Assembly (NCBI GenBank): GCA_963989385.1
Contig: OZ022498.1
Location: 105,137,298 to 105,201,297, forward strand
Reading direction: 5' to 3'
DNA length: 64,000 nucleotides
Source of the DNA: Ctena decussata
Lineage: Eukaryota; Mollusca; Bivalvia; Lucinida; Lucinidae
Positions 10,423 through 21,551 of this stretch are shown piece after piece. The notes under the pieces were generated by a model. The model was not told the origin of the DNA, made no database searches, and saw only the letters and a list, made by a program, of their open reading frames with translations. The position numbers and the translations under genes were made by a program. Each line of letters opens with the position of its first letter. Position 1 is the first letter of the stretch.

Positions 10423-10911
10423 AAGACTCCATAGTACTACTTGCAGTATCAGTTGTCAAATTGCCTAAATACAAGTTATTATGAAAACAGGTTCAACCTT
10501 CTTGTTTGGTGAAAAAATGCGGGTTGATGTGCATACATTGTGTCAGGTAAATGGCAAAAAGTAGAGAACATAATTTAAAAAATGTTAAACCGCTCAACAA
10601 AACACAAGCTCTTTTCCTGGTTTCCAGTCGAGCAATGCAATATAAACAGAGGTAAGACTATGAATTGGGCTCCAGGCTTGTACATTGTATTTCTACCATT
10701 TTATGCAAACTCATAAAATCGAAAGTAGGTGATTTCAGTTACCAACTAAAATGACCCCCAAAGCTTTAAACCTTTTTATGTGAAACTCAAGGACGTTTTA
10801 TTACTTGTAAGGTGTCCAATCACGATTATTTACAATGACGAAACCTATGATTAGAATCTTGCAGCGACACCTCCTGATATAATATTTCATGCTGATAGAG
10901 CAAAGGGGCCT
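10423..10911 (-). mobile_element. TTAA-type MITE, copy B, tail to tail with copy A
   Basis: This is the reverse-oriented family member: it begins AGACTCCATAG after the TTAA at 10419-10422 and ends GCAAAGGGGCCT before TTAG (a decayed TTAA). It shares a single TTAA with copy A, so the two form an inverted dimer. Confidence 0.8.
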
Positions 10912-11529
10912 TTAGAGAGAACGTTTTACGGTATTATCCAAATTAAGACAACTACTAACAATACTGGCCACAAACTTAAACACACCCATTGCTTGGTTAT
11001 AAGGGAACATAACGAGTAAAAGTTATGTTATTTTCGGAAATCATCAAAATTGCAAAATAACTTGTAAATTCCAAACAAGACGGGCGACCCATTCCCACAT
11101 CTAGGGCTAGGAAACTTTATTACGAGCCATACCTCCCCCCACCCCCCCTACATATCTACCACCCAGTGATACCAAAGCATACTATAGGCCAAACTTTCAG
11201 GTCCATACATTATGCAGCTTGCTGTACGGTGGGATTTCAAAATTCGGAAACTTACATATATTGCACAAAATAGGCTCTACTCTCGGGCGATGGATACTGT
11301 CACGTGGAGCTGAAAGATGTGTCAACAACGGGCCTCCCTTTTCCTGGACCCTCTCCTGCTGATGCACAGACAATAATAAGCAAAAATAGCACCAATCGAC
11401 GACAAGAGCAGACCGATGGAACCCACGTATGATCGACTATTGACCACCGGGGCTGGGGGCTCGCTGTGCCTTTATGGCTACGTACCAAGGGACCCCTCCC
11501 AGCTGACGGCCTGCGACACAGGGAAACCG

Positions 11530-11530
<1 letters not shown>
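10912..11530. other. unassigned DNA
   Basis: No gene or repeat terminus was recognised. A C-rich patch lies at about 11134-11149. Confidence 0.3.

Positions 11531-11532
<2 letters not shown>

Positions 11533-11568
<36 letters not shown>
11533..11568. repeat. (CA)n microsatellite
   Basis: About 17 CA units. Confidence 0.97.
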
Positions 11569-11609
11569 AAATTAAGAGTATTCCATTATGAGACGGGAAG
11601 CAAACAAGA

Positions 11610-11942
11610 CCCAGCAGGCTCACACCGTTGAATAAACGTTGAATCGACGTTGATCCAACATCATGGCTGAGTCAACGTTGATTCTTTGTTGAAAAGACAT
11701 TGATTGTGCCAATGTTAATTAACATTGTTGAATCAATGTTGGTCCAGCTTTGTGCAAATCGACGTTGATTCAATGTTGAGTCAAGTTGTGTGCCAAGTGG
11801 AGAGTGTTTTCGTCCTTAGAATTGTATCACCCTCCCACTTGGCACACAAAGCTGAATCAATCTTGAATCAACCTTGGTTCAACGTCACGACGTTGAACCA
11901 AGGTTGATTCAAGTTTAATTCAACCTTGTGTGCCTGCTGGGC
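11610..11942. mobile_element. CCAGCAGGC MITE with ACGTTGA repeats
   Basis: Ends CCCAGCAGGCTCACACCGTT and CAACCTTGTGTGCCTGCTGG are inverted, sharing the first nine bases with the 108-bp palindromic family. The interior is filled with TTGAATCAACGTTGA-like words in both orientations, and a second nested palindrome (GTGCCAAGTGG / CCACTTGGCAC) lies at about 11790-11848. Frames here are simple-repeat artefacts. Confidence 0.8.
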
Positions 11943-13158
11943 CCAGACCATATTTAATTTCTGTCTTTTGTATAAGGTGGTGTCTTTTGTATAAGGTAGT
12001 GGATTCAAATGTAATGAGCAAACATGGCGTACATTTTCCAAGCGTGATGCACCATTCGACCATCTCAGTATTTCGAGCTTTGCACGAGAGTATCTCGCAA
12101 AATACAAGATACTATATCTCCAGAGTATCCAAAAACTGAAATATATTTAGTTTTGCCTACCAAACTTACCGGGGTACCAATGAAATACAGAAATTGTAAG
12201 TTCCTCACAACTCGCAAATCAGGTATTAACAACACAATCCTCTTTCGTTTTCGAACTATTTAATAATACAGCTCATCGATGGATGATCGAAAAGTTGCCG
12301 GCAATTTACTGTATTAGATTCCCTTCAATAAATTTACTCATATGAAACTTGGATCTAAAAAATCTGTCCATAAAAGTTCTATTTATTTTTCTTCTGTTTT
12401 TATATCCCCCCCACACCCAAATAAAGCAATGAAATATAGACGAATGCGAGACAGTATAAATGGGAACCTTTCGTCCTTTACCTTATATTTTAACATACGA
12501 GGGCCCTGTAAAAAGTTCTGTCACTAATGGGATTCTGTGGCTATTTCAAAAAGCTGCGCTGCCCTTAATACTGTTTTCACTAGCTCTTTTTGGCCCGTTC
12601 AATTCTTATAACGATATTCCCCAGCGGGGCTAAACGGAACGAATCCATAGTTGCACACTTCTGGCACCGAGTCTATCTGTCCGTCCCTCTCCAATTCTAA
12701 CGATACCCGTTTATTTTGTGTAAACTGCTATTAAAATCATCGCGGTATTGTATTTTCTATTACATGTATACTGACCAGCGTACATGTCACATTGTAACAT
12801 GGGCAAAAAAAAAAAAATGAAATTCGTAGCTTTATAAAATTCCGGACTGTGTTGGTATAGATGCAAAGCGTATTTTCTGAACTGTGATATCTACATGGAA
12901 CTCATTTCATTTCCATGTGCATAATATTTAGTTGATAAACGCTATTAATAATGAAAAATATTCTGGTACAGAAGATACCCGCCTTCGTAGGCCTTCAGCC
13001 TCCATTACCAAGGCAAGCATCTGAAGACTGTGGTAGAACAGGACACCCGATTCTCAGCAAAAAGATATAGCTGGTAGCACTGGACGTCGGACGGTACATG
13101 TAGCGTATAAACAATTCTAAAGCAGCATGTGAAAAAGATTTGTGCCAGGTGCTCTCTA
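11943..13158. other. unassigned DNA
   Basis: No exon, tRNA box or transposon end was recognised. A run of A lies at about 12806-12818. Confidence 0.3.
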
Positions 13159-13161
13159 GGG

Positions 13162-13592
13162 TCAAGTCGGGTAAATTCGGACAGCGGGTAAACTCGGACA
13201 TACCATTGCAAACAGAAAAACTCAAGATGAGACGGCTCATAATGACCTTACCCTAACGGGCAAATGAAGTAGCGCCTAAAATGGGCCAGAGAACGCCTGA
13301 AAACATATAGTAATGTAATAGCTGGGTCATTTCTAATTTGCTAACACGTGATGAAATCTGGGTGCACACGTTTGAGCCACAGAGAAGGGCTGACAAGAAG
13401 CAATGAAAACAAAAACATTCGGACAGTGAAATTGTTTCATTTATATGTCAGTTGTTTGGAATTAAAACAAAAATACTGAGCAAACAGTGAAAATCCTGAT
13501 GAGATGGCTCATTATGAACTGTCTCATCTGGATTTTCACTGTTTGCAATGCTATGTCCGAATTTACCCGCAGTCCGAAGTTATCCGACTCAA
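13162..13592. mobile_element. CGGACA MITE, copy 1
   Basis: About 430 bp. Left end TCAAGTCGGGTAAATTCGGA is inverted at the right (TCCGAAGTTATCCGACTCAAG region). The inverted ends continue for about 65 bp, including GATGAGACGGCTCAT. A shorter copy is at 60451-60644 and a lone end at 43648-43690. There is no coding capacity. Confidence 0.85.
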
Positions 13593-13792
13593 GATGCTAA
13601 ATACACCTTTTTCTTAAATTCCAGAGGGTCATTCGTTCAGAAACCATGTCCATCTAGTTACACAGGAGTGGACGCTTCAAGAGGAACTCTTTGTGGAAAA
13701 AAGTGAAAAAGGTTTTATTGCAAGTACTAGCGTCCAAGCAAGGGGTGGTCAGAGGTTCATCTGATTCATGTCAACACTACCTCCAAAAGGTG

Positions 13793-14660
13793 TTAAGGTG
13801 CTGATAATCACTGATTTGGGACAAAGACAAAAAATCTGCATAAAATACTCAAAATAAAACTGATCTTACCAAAACTTAGCAGATTCCTGTATGTTGTTTC
13901 TCATAATTTAGAATCCCAAAATGCAGCATTCGTTAATGCTAAAAAGTGTTTTTATAAGAGAAGATCAAAGGGTAATTTTCTGCGAATAAATCTGAAAAAA
14001 TAATATCATTATTGAAAATATACTTAGTGCTTAGAGTACCTTGTTGCATAATGGAGAGCGTTCTAGCAATTATTTTTTCAACCTCTGTCACACATTATCA
14101 GGCTGAGCAGATGAAAAAAGATGCAGTCTGTGTCCATTTTTTTTTGTCAAAACACACAGGTGAGACAGGCGAGACCATTTTAACAAGGTTGAACAGTTTC
14201 ATCTACACACCACTGATCATGTCAGTAATGTAATATTCATATTGTAGGTGTTAACATAGGTATGCTTGCCTTCCCTATATTTAATAAATGCGTCCAGTCT
14301 ACATTTACTTTGTACATGGTTGAACATTTGAGAAATAGCTGCCGTTTTCATCTGGTCTACATTACAATTTGAGAAAGAGTTGGAACAAATTATTGCTAGG
14401 ACGCTCTTCATTATGCAATAATGCACCTTCAGCACTATGTAAATTTTCAATAACGATATTATTTTTTTCAGATTTATTCGCAGAAAATTACCCTTTGATC
14501 TTTCCTTATAAAAACACTTTTTGAAGCAGCATGTACGTCTATTTTGTATTCTAAACTGTAAAGAACAACAAAAATAAGAAGTCTGCTAACTTTCAGGGAG
14601 ATACGTTACTTTTTTATGGTTTTATTCAGATTTTTACATTTACCATAAATCACCACCTTA
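13793..14660. repeat. large inverted duplication (about 330-bp arms)
   Basis: Left arm 13793-14120 and right arm 14330-14660 are diverged inverted copies. Shared blocks include AGATCAAAGGGTAATTTTCT, GCGAATAAATCTGAAAAAA and GCATAATGRAGAGCGTYCTAGC. About 200 bp of unique DNA forms the loop. Small frames in the two arms resemble each other only because the arms are copies. The right arm stops where a mariner transposase remnant begins, so it may belong to a rearranged mariner element. Confidence 0.75.
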
Positions 14661-14662
14661 AA

Positions 14663-14851
14663 ATGTTTAGCCTCTTGGTTTATGAAAAGGTTCATGTTGT
14701 AAACCGTCCACCTTACTCACCAGACCTGAGTCCAGATGACTTTTTATTTCCAGGGCTTAAGAAAATGCTTTCTGGTAAGAAATATAGTTCTAGAAGTCCT
14801 CTTGGCAACGCTTTATTCCAGTGTCTCCAACAGATACAAAAAAGATTGTAA
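14663..14851 (+). pseudogene. mariner transposase C-terminal remnant
   Basis: The frame contains NRPPYSPDLSPDDFLFPGLK, the block around the third catalytic aspartate of mariner-type (DD34D) transposases, followed by the usual basic LSGKKYSS segment. About 60 residues survive, against about 340 for a full protein, and it stops at 14849-14851. The upstream catalytic Asp blocks are not visible. It is a dead fragment. Confidence 0.82.
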
Positions 14852-16365
14852 ATGCAGTCCACGGCTGTGTAAAAGGTTATAAAAATGTTTTTCGGTAAAG
14901 GAAGAATATTCTGAGGGTTTGTAACAGAAACGGATTTGATAAAATGCTTCAGTTAAAGATTTACTCCCTTTATAACAATAACAAAAATGATTTTATGAAA
15001 TATTTCATGCACTACCTCCGACATGGTCAAACTATACATTTGAATTAGAGTTTAGATATTAATATTTGATAAAAGTGACTTTAAACAAAAAATAAGATAA
15101 ATTTTTATACAATCGCGGACCGCGGTTGAAATCGCATTATTGGACAAAAATAATTTATTCATACGTCACAATCACGTGCACGAATAAGAAAAATACCTCT
15201 ACATGATCACATGACACACGTGGTCAAAATCGATATTCTTACAGGCCGTCAGGAAATAGGTAATTTGCATTTTAATTTGAAGATTATTTTTCATTCCACA
15301 TTTATTGAATAAGTATGCATTTACACAAAACTTTTACGAATAAATATGAGACTATTACATATTGTCTAACGGTAAAATATTTGTTTCTGAAAACATGAAA
15401 TAAACGAGGGAGACAATCTTTAAGAGCAAAAAGAGAAGACGACAAAATTTTCTGCAAATTTTCATAAAATGTTTCATCAAAGCTATATCATATGGAGAAT
15501 TTAAAGAGTAGAGGGCAATAAGCACATTCCTGATGAGGTCTCATTACGATCTTTGCTGTTTGAAAATTCAACTATTTTCGTCACTGGCGTTTAAAGTGTT
15601 AAAGCGTGACTTTAGAATAGGTCAATTTAGACAGCGATTTAAGTAGGACATTTAAAATAAAACAATTCCATACAACTACATGTACCTTTGTAAACGCTTT
15701 TGACAAATAATTGTGATATCCTAAGTCCTGGTGGTATACAAGAGGAAGCTACATGTACGCGGGCACAAAAGCTTGGTGTTCCATCGGGGACATTTAATTT
15801 ATTCTTCAGTAATAGTTATATTTCTCACCTGGATGTCTAGAAATTGTGTACTTCTCCCGACTCGCATGCTTCGTTTGCAAATGAATCCAGTTTCGTTTCA
15901 CATACTGTACAAATAAACAGAACAGAAATATACTTAAATAGAAACAGCTCATTGTCATGTGGCAGACAGGTTCCGTGAATTTTTTGCCTAGTCTATTTTT
16001 AAAGAAAAAAAATAATAAAATAAATAAATGAAATAAATTTCATAATATTGGTCGCGCGCTTTGCGAATGCAAAGGAGAGCTTATGCTATATCCCGGCGTC
16101 TTAGTGGACATTAAAACTTTGACCAAACGCTGAGTTTATATATTCGAGGCTGACAAACTACTTGGGGGTCATCTCAAATTTAAAAAAATCCTAGTCACAA
16201 TTGATGCATAATATAGCGGAAAGACAGATCAGCCTGCACCTTCGTGCAAGCCTGTAATGAATGCCACGCCGGTGTATAGGGATGTCCAAGGTGGTCCTTA
16301 AATCACAACGTGAGAAGAAATGGACGGATGGCTATGAAATTTGCCGATACTAATTGCCATCATGT
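14852..16365. other. AT-rich unassigned DNA
   Basis: No gene or clear repeat was recognised. A short GGACCGCGGTTGAA palindrome lies near 15117, and A/T-rich low complexity lies at 16003-16040. Confidence 0.3.
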
Positions 16366-16369
16366 GTTG

Positions 16370-16545
16370 CAGTTTTACGTCCTTTAGAACAGTATTTTCG
16401 TATCAGGACGATGGGACATTGATAGTGAAAGTCTAGGTGCAATGTAGCCCCATTTACAGTCGGAAAGATTTCGCTTCTCGCGCATCTCTAACCCGGGTCC
16501 GTTAGATCGGCAGGCAAGCGCTGAACCTACTGATGTGGATCATCA
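16370..16545 (-). mobile_element. SINE family 1 copy
   Basis: Read on the minus strand, a tRNA-like head (ACCCGGGTTAGA is a weak B box) is followed by CTTTCCGACTGTAAATGGGG, a central block, CGTCCTGATACGAAAATACT, and GGACGTAAAA at the 3' end. It is diverged but collinear with the copy at 18405-18590. Confidence 0.7.
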
Positions 16546-16800
16546 TACAGAGATATAATGATACATATGTCATTTGGGCGTATTGTTTGTGGGCTGTTAG
16601 ATTTCCATTCTATCGTCATAGCATATATTATGGTCCAGTCATGTCGTTTCGCTGCCTGTTATTATTGATTCAAGAGTATCAGGTACGGACTACGACTGAG
16701 GGAGTTTGTCGGTAAGTAAGAAACCTGTCGTCTTCAAACGCAAGCCAAGCGCTCTGGACAAACGATCCTTGTTATCTCATAAGTTTGTACTAGCATGGAC
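16546..16800. other. unassigned DNA
   Basis: Nothing was recognised. Confidence 0.3.
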
Positions 16801-16804
16801 TGGA

Positions 16805-16899
16805 TGGTGGTGGTGGTTGGCGTTTGGATTTTACGGCTCTTTTAGATAGTATTCCAGTCTCTTCGAGCTGCTTCCAGAGAGAGCAAGAAATAGAGATTA
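16805..16899 (-). mobile_element. SINE family 2, 3' half (split copy)
   Basis: GGTGGTTGGCGTTTGGATTT and TACGGCTCTTTTAGATAGTA match the 3' half of the 38342-38600 SINE. The 5' half resumes at about 17571, so a block of about 670 bp appears to have split it. Confidence 0.6.
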
Positions 16900-17570
16900 T
16901 TACACGGTTGTTTTGATCCCAGCCCTGATCTCAGCCCGAGTTGACCGTATCGGCCCGAGCCCGAAGGGCGAGGGCTGATACGGTCCGAGGGCTGAGATCA
17001 GGGATGGGATCAAAACAACCGTGTGATGATCTTTTTATCATATACTTTCTTATAGAAATTAACTTTTGTAAGAAATACTGCAATATTTTTGTTCCATTAA
17101 AATTTGTCTGTTTTTTTTTTTTCTTTTTATTGGCTGAAAAAAAAAACATGAAGATGTTCGAGTCGGAAGATCATGGATGGTGAGCCGTGCCGCCATTTTT
17201 CTTTCAGCTGGAAGTACAACTGAGCACAAAATGAAGAAAACACATCATAATTGTTTGGTATTTTAATCGTAAATGGCTCAGATTACAAAATAAAACTTAC
17301 CGAGAATGGTTTTCTGGTTTTAGAACAAACTACGAAGCCTCTGCGTGTCCACTTTCAGCCAGTCGACGTGCGGCAATAAAACATGGCGGCAGACGTCTTT
17401 TAGCTCGCTGAATTGTTTTGATGACGTCAGCGGCAATACTTGACGTTAGCGCCAAAATTGAGGGCTGATACCAGGGCTGAGATTTTTCTGTCCCGCCCTG
17501 CACGTGAGGTGATCTCGGCCCTACACCTGACTATTGGACAACAGGGCTGGACAGCGCTTTCTGACAGGGC
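16900..17570. mobile_element. element with a 123-bp palindromic end inserted in SINE 2
   Basis: A 123-bp near-perfect palindrome (16902-17024; arms ACACGGTTGTTTTGATCCCA and inverted, loop near GAGCCCGAAGGGCGAGGGC) is followed by about 430 bp of AT-rich DNA. The segment ends with inverted-sense AGGGCTGA/TCAGCCCT words at 17460-17570. It lies between the two halves of a SINE 2 copy, which makes it a likely insertion. Exact boundaries and target duplication are uncertain. Confidence 0.6.
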
Positions 17571-17805
17571 TATAATGAGTGGGCCAAATATCTAGTATCA
17601 AGGGCAATACTAGTGAAAGTATATGATAAAGAAAAGGTATAGATAGGATAGATGAGACTAGAATAATCCAAACAAACCCCATCCCGCACCTGCTGCAGGC
17701 CGACCGGCCCTTGCCCTACTATTAGCCAAATTAGAAGAACGCCACAGCATTGAATGTTCAGCAGCACCAACGCCCAAACCGACCACCCCTAACATGGAAT
17801 GGAAA
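17571..17805 (-). mobile_element. SINE family 2, 5' half (split copy)
   Basis: CCAAACAAACCCCATCCCGC, CCGGCCCTTGCCCTACTATT and CAGCAGCACC match 38468-38580 of the intact SINE 2 copy in the same order, so it is the continuation of 16805-16899. Confidence 0.6.
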
Positions 17806-18144
17806 AATCACGCAACATAAATCAGGAGCGACTAACTTAATTTGTCATGGTTGAAATATAGGCTGACAGCCGATAATACCAACCAACAGTGGTATCCGGT
17901 ACTGTGCAAAGTAACTGTGCTAAGTCGACCGATAATTCGGTCGAAAGCTATACCAGTCACGGTAAATGATACTATTGTAAATGGGCGTCGACCGGGCTGG
18001 TATTGGTGTCGATTGTCCCAGTCGACAACCACTTTTGCATGTGCGGTAACTGATTGGCTAGGTCGAAAACCAGGTTGGGAAACTGGTATTACCCTCGAGA
18101 TTAATTGATTTTCCTCATTTTTGTTTTCTTTTCTCTCGACCACA

Positions 18145-18147
<3 letters not shown>
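17806..18147. other. unassigned DNA
   Basis: Both strands are open for about 90 codons, which is probably chance. The words GGTCGACCGATAA and TCGACCGGGC suggest a weak internal inverted repeat. Confidence 0.3.

Positions 18148-18181
<34 letters not shown>
18148..18181. repeat. (CT)n microsatellite
   Basis: About 17 CT units. Confidence 0.97.
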
Positions 18182-18183
<2 letters not shown>

Positions 18184-18283
18184 CTATTCAACCATAACCC
18201 AACCTACCATCCAACCATCCATTTATCCATCATTTTATCTGTCTTTCCATTCCTTCTCCATGTTACCTACCCCCCTAATCTGG

Positions 18284-18379
18284 CCCAGCGGATACGTATC
18301 GTCAAAATGACGTCGTGATGACTTCGGTGCGACGTCATTTCGTAGAACCGACGTCAATACGACGTCATGTGCCTGCTGG
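18284..18379. mobile_element. CCCAGCAGGCACATGACGTC palindromic MITE, copy 2
   Basis: CCCAGCGGATACGTATCGTC at the left and GACGTCATGTGCCTGCTGG at the right. The interior has GACGTCATTT words, as in the other copies. The left arm is diverged. Confidence 0.75.
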
Positions 18380-18404
18380 TGTCTATCTGTCTATCAAGGA
18401 GCTC

Positions 18405-18590
18405 CGGTAGCTTAGTAGCTTAAGCAGTGGCCCGCTGATCTAGCGATCCCGAGTTCGAGCCCCGCTGTTGGCGGGAATCTTTTCAATCGTAAACGGAGTT
18501 CCATAGACATAGCCTTTCATTATCATCCACCCATTGTCCTGATATGACTAAAATACTGTTAGAAAGGACGTAAAATCACAATTCATCCAT
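18405..18590 (+). mobile_element. SINE family 1, best-preserved copy
   Basis: A tRNA-derived head carries an A-box-like TAGCTTAGTAGCTTAAGC and a B box GAGTTCGAGCCCC (about 18450-18463). The body follows: CAATCGTAAACGGAGTTCCA, GCCTTTCATTATCATCCACC, CCTGATATGACTAAAATACT. It ends in GGACGTAAAATCAC and an (ATCC)n tail. Such elements are transcribed by RNA polymerase III and moved by LINE machinery. Confidence 0.82.
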
Positions 18591-18690
18591 CCATCCAGCC
18601 ACCCATCTATCCATCTACATGTATTTATTTATATATCTACCTATTGATCGATCGATCGATCGATCGGCCTAGCCATCCATCCATCTGTGC
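18591..18690. repeat. (ATCC)n and (GATC)n microsatellites
   Basis: The SINE tail runs into CCATCC-type repeats, then GATCGATCGATCGATCGATC at 18645-18665. Confidence 0.85.
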
Positions 18691-18803
18691 AGAAGTACAG
18701 GCTTATTATCGTCTTCGCTGTTCGCACGAGCTTTAAAACGTTTTCTCATAACATGTGCCAAGTATCAAGCTGTAGGCAAACCTGTCTTATGAATTGGTTC
18801 ACT

Positions 18804-18911
18804 CCCAACGGGCACATGACGTCAGAATTACGTCATATTGACGTCGATGCGACGTCACCATGTCGCATCGACGTCAGTACGACGTCATTTCAACGCCATG
18901 TGCCTGCTGGG
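18804..18911. mobile_element. CCCAGCAGGCACATGACGTC palindromic MITE, copy 3
   Basis: 108 bp from CCCAACGGGCACATGACGTC to GCCATGTGCCTGCTGGG. The interior is a near-perfect hairpin centred on ATGCGACGTCACCATGTCGC. Confidence 0.85.
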
Positions 18912-19031
18912 CTGTCATGCTTTTTGTGACTTCCTGTTTTATTCTCGGCAAAACGTTGCCCTTTCAAACTGAAACAATGCTTTGAGGAAAAAATTCGAAC
19001 CTCCAGAGGTAGCTTTTTCCCCTTATGGTTT

Positions 19032-19305
19032 GATTGATTGATTGATTTATTGCTTAACGTCCACGGTAAACATCTATGGTCATGTCGGGACGGCCAGTTA
19101 ACCTAACCACACTATTCCTGGGCAGGCTTAGACCTCCTAAGCGGTTAACCAGTACTAAGTGCACATACTTTCGCCAGTAACTGACAACTGCTCTTCTTAA
19201 ACCAGCGGGAGGAGAAACGAAAGTATGTGGCCAGACCGGGTTTCGAACCCAGGACCTCTGACTTATGAGTCAGGTGCCCTACCGATTGCGCTACGCGGCC
19301 CGGCT
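19032..19305 (-). mobile_element. tRNA-derived SINE family 3, intact insertion
   Basis: Read on the minus strand it begins with a tRNA-like head: A box TAGCGCAATCGGTAGGGC, a CTGACTCATAAGTCAG arm and B box GGGTTCGAAACCC. A body of about 190 bp and an (AATC)n tail follow. The anticodon stem-loop is off by a base, so it is not a functional tRNA. The direct repeat CCCTTATGGTTT flanks it at 19020-19031 and 19306-19317, a perfect 12-bp target duplication, so the insertion is complete and fairly recent. Confidence 0.88.
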
Positions 19306-19317
19306 CCCTTATGGTTT

Positions 19318-19560
19318 AACCCTTAAGTAAAAAGCGAGGCAAAAGATACAAATGGCAGACTTGCTTCCCCTGAAAGTGTACCCGTGCATGCAGGCAGTCA
19401 GGTCAGAGTCTTTGCTGTTCGCACATTATGCTCGGATCTTCAGGAATCTTACAAGCACAAGTTGAAGTGTTGTTGTTGTTTTTTGTTGTTGGTATTTTTT
19501 TTTTTTACCATTAGGCCGATCTGGGTCTTCTGTCTTTATTTAATCAGACTATTCGTACTG
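19318..19560. other. unassigned DNA
   Basis: (TTG)n and T-rich low complexity at 19470-19507. Nothing else was seen. Confidence 0.35.
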
Positions 19561-19564
19561 TATA

Positions 19565-19735
19565 AAAATGGAGCCTCAGTATGTTAAGCGCTGGCCTGCT
19601 GATCTAGCGGTCTGGGGTTCTAGCCCCACCGGAGGCGGAGATCATTTTGATCATAGACTGGCTACATCGCTTTCATTATCACTCACCCAGCGTCCTGATA
19701 TGGACGTTAATTCGCAAGTCATCCATCCATCCATT
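19565..19735 (+). mobile_element. SINE family 1 copy
   Basis: A-box-like GCCTCAGTATGTTAAGCGCT, a B-box region GGGGTTCTAGCCCC (19614-19627), CTTTCATTATCACTCACCC, CCTGATATGGACGTTAA and the tail CATCCATCCATCC. Same layout as the copy at 18405-18590. Confidence 0.78.
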
Positions 19736-19769
19736 CTGTCTGAACATATTAGTGTCTTATAAATAATGC

Positions 19770-19982
19770 ATAAGGCTACAGACAGACAGACGGTCTGTCA
19801 GACAGAGACAGGCAGACGCCCTCTCAGGGTAGGTAGGGTAGGATAGGGTAGGGTAGGTAGGTAAGTAGGTAGGTGAACGGAGGTGAACGGAGAGACAGAC
19901 AAACAGACATTCAGAGGGTAGGGACGTAGGCAGGTAAGAATGTTAGGTAGGTAGGTGACTAGATGGATGGATGGATGGATCT
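19770..19982. repeat. compound (GACA)n / (GGTA)n / (GGAT)n microsatellite
   Basis: Interrupted GACAGACAGACGG, GGGTAGGTAGG and GATGGATGGATGGAT tracts. Confidence 0.9.
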
Positions 19983-20779
19983 TTTAGATGAACTGAGCGC
20001 TGATTCAAATTAGATGACTTAATTTTGTACTAATATATGGCTGAACAATAAACTACCAAAACAACAGGTTTATCTGTATTGCGAGAAGGACGTGTTTACT
20101 TTCGATTTCGATCGTGTGTCTATAACGAGTACGATGAGCAGACACTGGATTCTAATGTCGGCAAAAGCGTAGCTACCTGTATGCAAATACGCAGGTGCGT
20201 ATCAAATTTTTGTCACACTGACAAAATTCCAACACGCTCAGTGTGATTTCCGCTAGTGCGCCCTTGCTCGGTACAAAAACATGTATTTATGTATTTTGCC
20301 CTTGTTAAGACATGCACATAAGTGCAGTCTGATCACGATACTCGCTGTTCCTTATATATTGAACAGAGCTGTATGCATTTAGGATTTTTGGCTGGATAAT
20401 CTACATGGCTGGTTTGAGATGTAAGTGTTGGAAGCCTTTTCTGAAGGAACCAAGCGGGCAAGTGTCGAATCAATGTCGATGCAATGTCGACATTACTACA
20501 ACGTTTGAACCGTTGTATAAACTCTGCAAACAAGGTTAAGGTACATGTAAAATGTTAGGAAAATGAAACTCACGCAGAAACCAAACAACCTCGCATAAAC
20601 GTCGAGGCAGATTTAGCGACTTCATTTCAAAACTAGTGCAGACTGTCTGGTATGCGTTGCTACAAATGAAGTCGTCGAATCAATGTCCTTGCAACGTCAT
20701 CAACGCAACGTCCATTCGCCATTTCAGTGTTTTGTCACTCTCAAGAATATATTAAGTATACGTTAACAAAGGGTGCGTT
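19983..20779. other. mostly unassigned DNA with fragments of palindromic MITEs
   Basis: AGCGGGCAAGTGTCGAATCA (about 20453-20472) and TCGAATCAATGTCCTTGC (about 20674-20691) look like single arms of the CCAGCAGG/ACGTTGA MITE class. No other signal was recognised. Confidence 0.4.
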
Positions 20780-21201
20780 TGGGGCTCTGCCAATGCCAGC
20801 ATAGATATGTCAATGCCGTTCAGAGTTTCAACATTGGCACCACTGATTCTACCGTCGGTACCAAAGGTACCAATATTGCCGACCATTGGCTGCCAGTACT
20901 GCAGACAACAAAGGGCGTGGGTAACATTACAAACGCCGGAAAATTGCGTCATTCAATATGGCGATTTAGTGAATCCATCATAAACGCTCGAGTTGTGACA
21001 GGAGAATAATAGTTCCCGACAGCGATGAAAGCAAATTAGAAAAAACTAAAATTTTCTAATCACAGAGAAAAATGGCTCTGCAATAGTGTCAATGGCGCCA
21101 TTGGCTCTACCAATAGTTGGCTGCCAAAGGTCACCTGTTCAGGGTTTACGGTTACCAATGGCACCATTGGCAAATCGCCAATGACACCACTGGCAGAACC
21201 C
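20780..21201. mobile_element. MITE with GGGYTCTGCCARTG ends
   Basis: Left GGGGCTCTGCCAATGCC and right CACCACTGGCAGAACCC are inverted. CCAATGGNGCCATTGG words in both orientations fill the subterminal regions. There is no coding capacity. Confidence 0.6.
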
Positions 21202-21525
21202 TGAATGTACCCAAAGTTCATCACTAAGCTTAACCAAGGATCAGGCAACTTTCAAAACAGCGTCTTGCTGGCGTATCAACTTTGATAAGCTTCAAACGTT
21301 TTGTATAGCAAATTGTTTGCAGCGTGCACAGAACCTATCAAATGCTATATTGCCACGGCGTTTTCAGCTGTTGGGAACGAGCCGTAATGCCGAATCAATT
21401 ATGTGGACTAAATGCACATGCCCTGGCCAGACTGCACATGTATACATGTACACCGGGAAAGGCTGGGGTAGTACATTTGCTTTTGTTAGCCTATTAAATT
21501 GTGGGTAATCTAAGCCCGCCCCAGA
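21202..21525. other. unassigned DNA
   Basis: Nothing was recognised. Confidence 0.3.
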
Positions 21526-21526
21526 T

Positions 21527-21551
21527 CCCCCCCCCCCCCCCCCCCCCCCCC
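21527..21551. repeat. poly-C run (25)
   Basis: A homopolymer of 25 C, a likely site of length error in assembly. Confidence 0.95.

Noticed and set aside
17842..18143. overlapping ~90-100-codon frames on both strands
   Set aside because: No domain, and open frames on both strands suggest chance in a short GC-richer patch.
19235..19305. possible functional tRNA on the minus strand
   Set aside because: A and B boxes are good, but the anticodon arm is off by a base and it is the head of a SINE with tail and target duplication.
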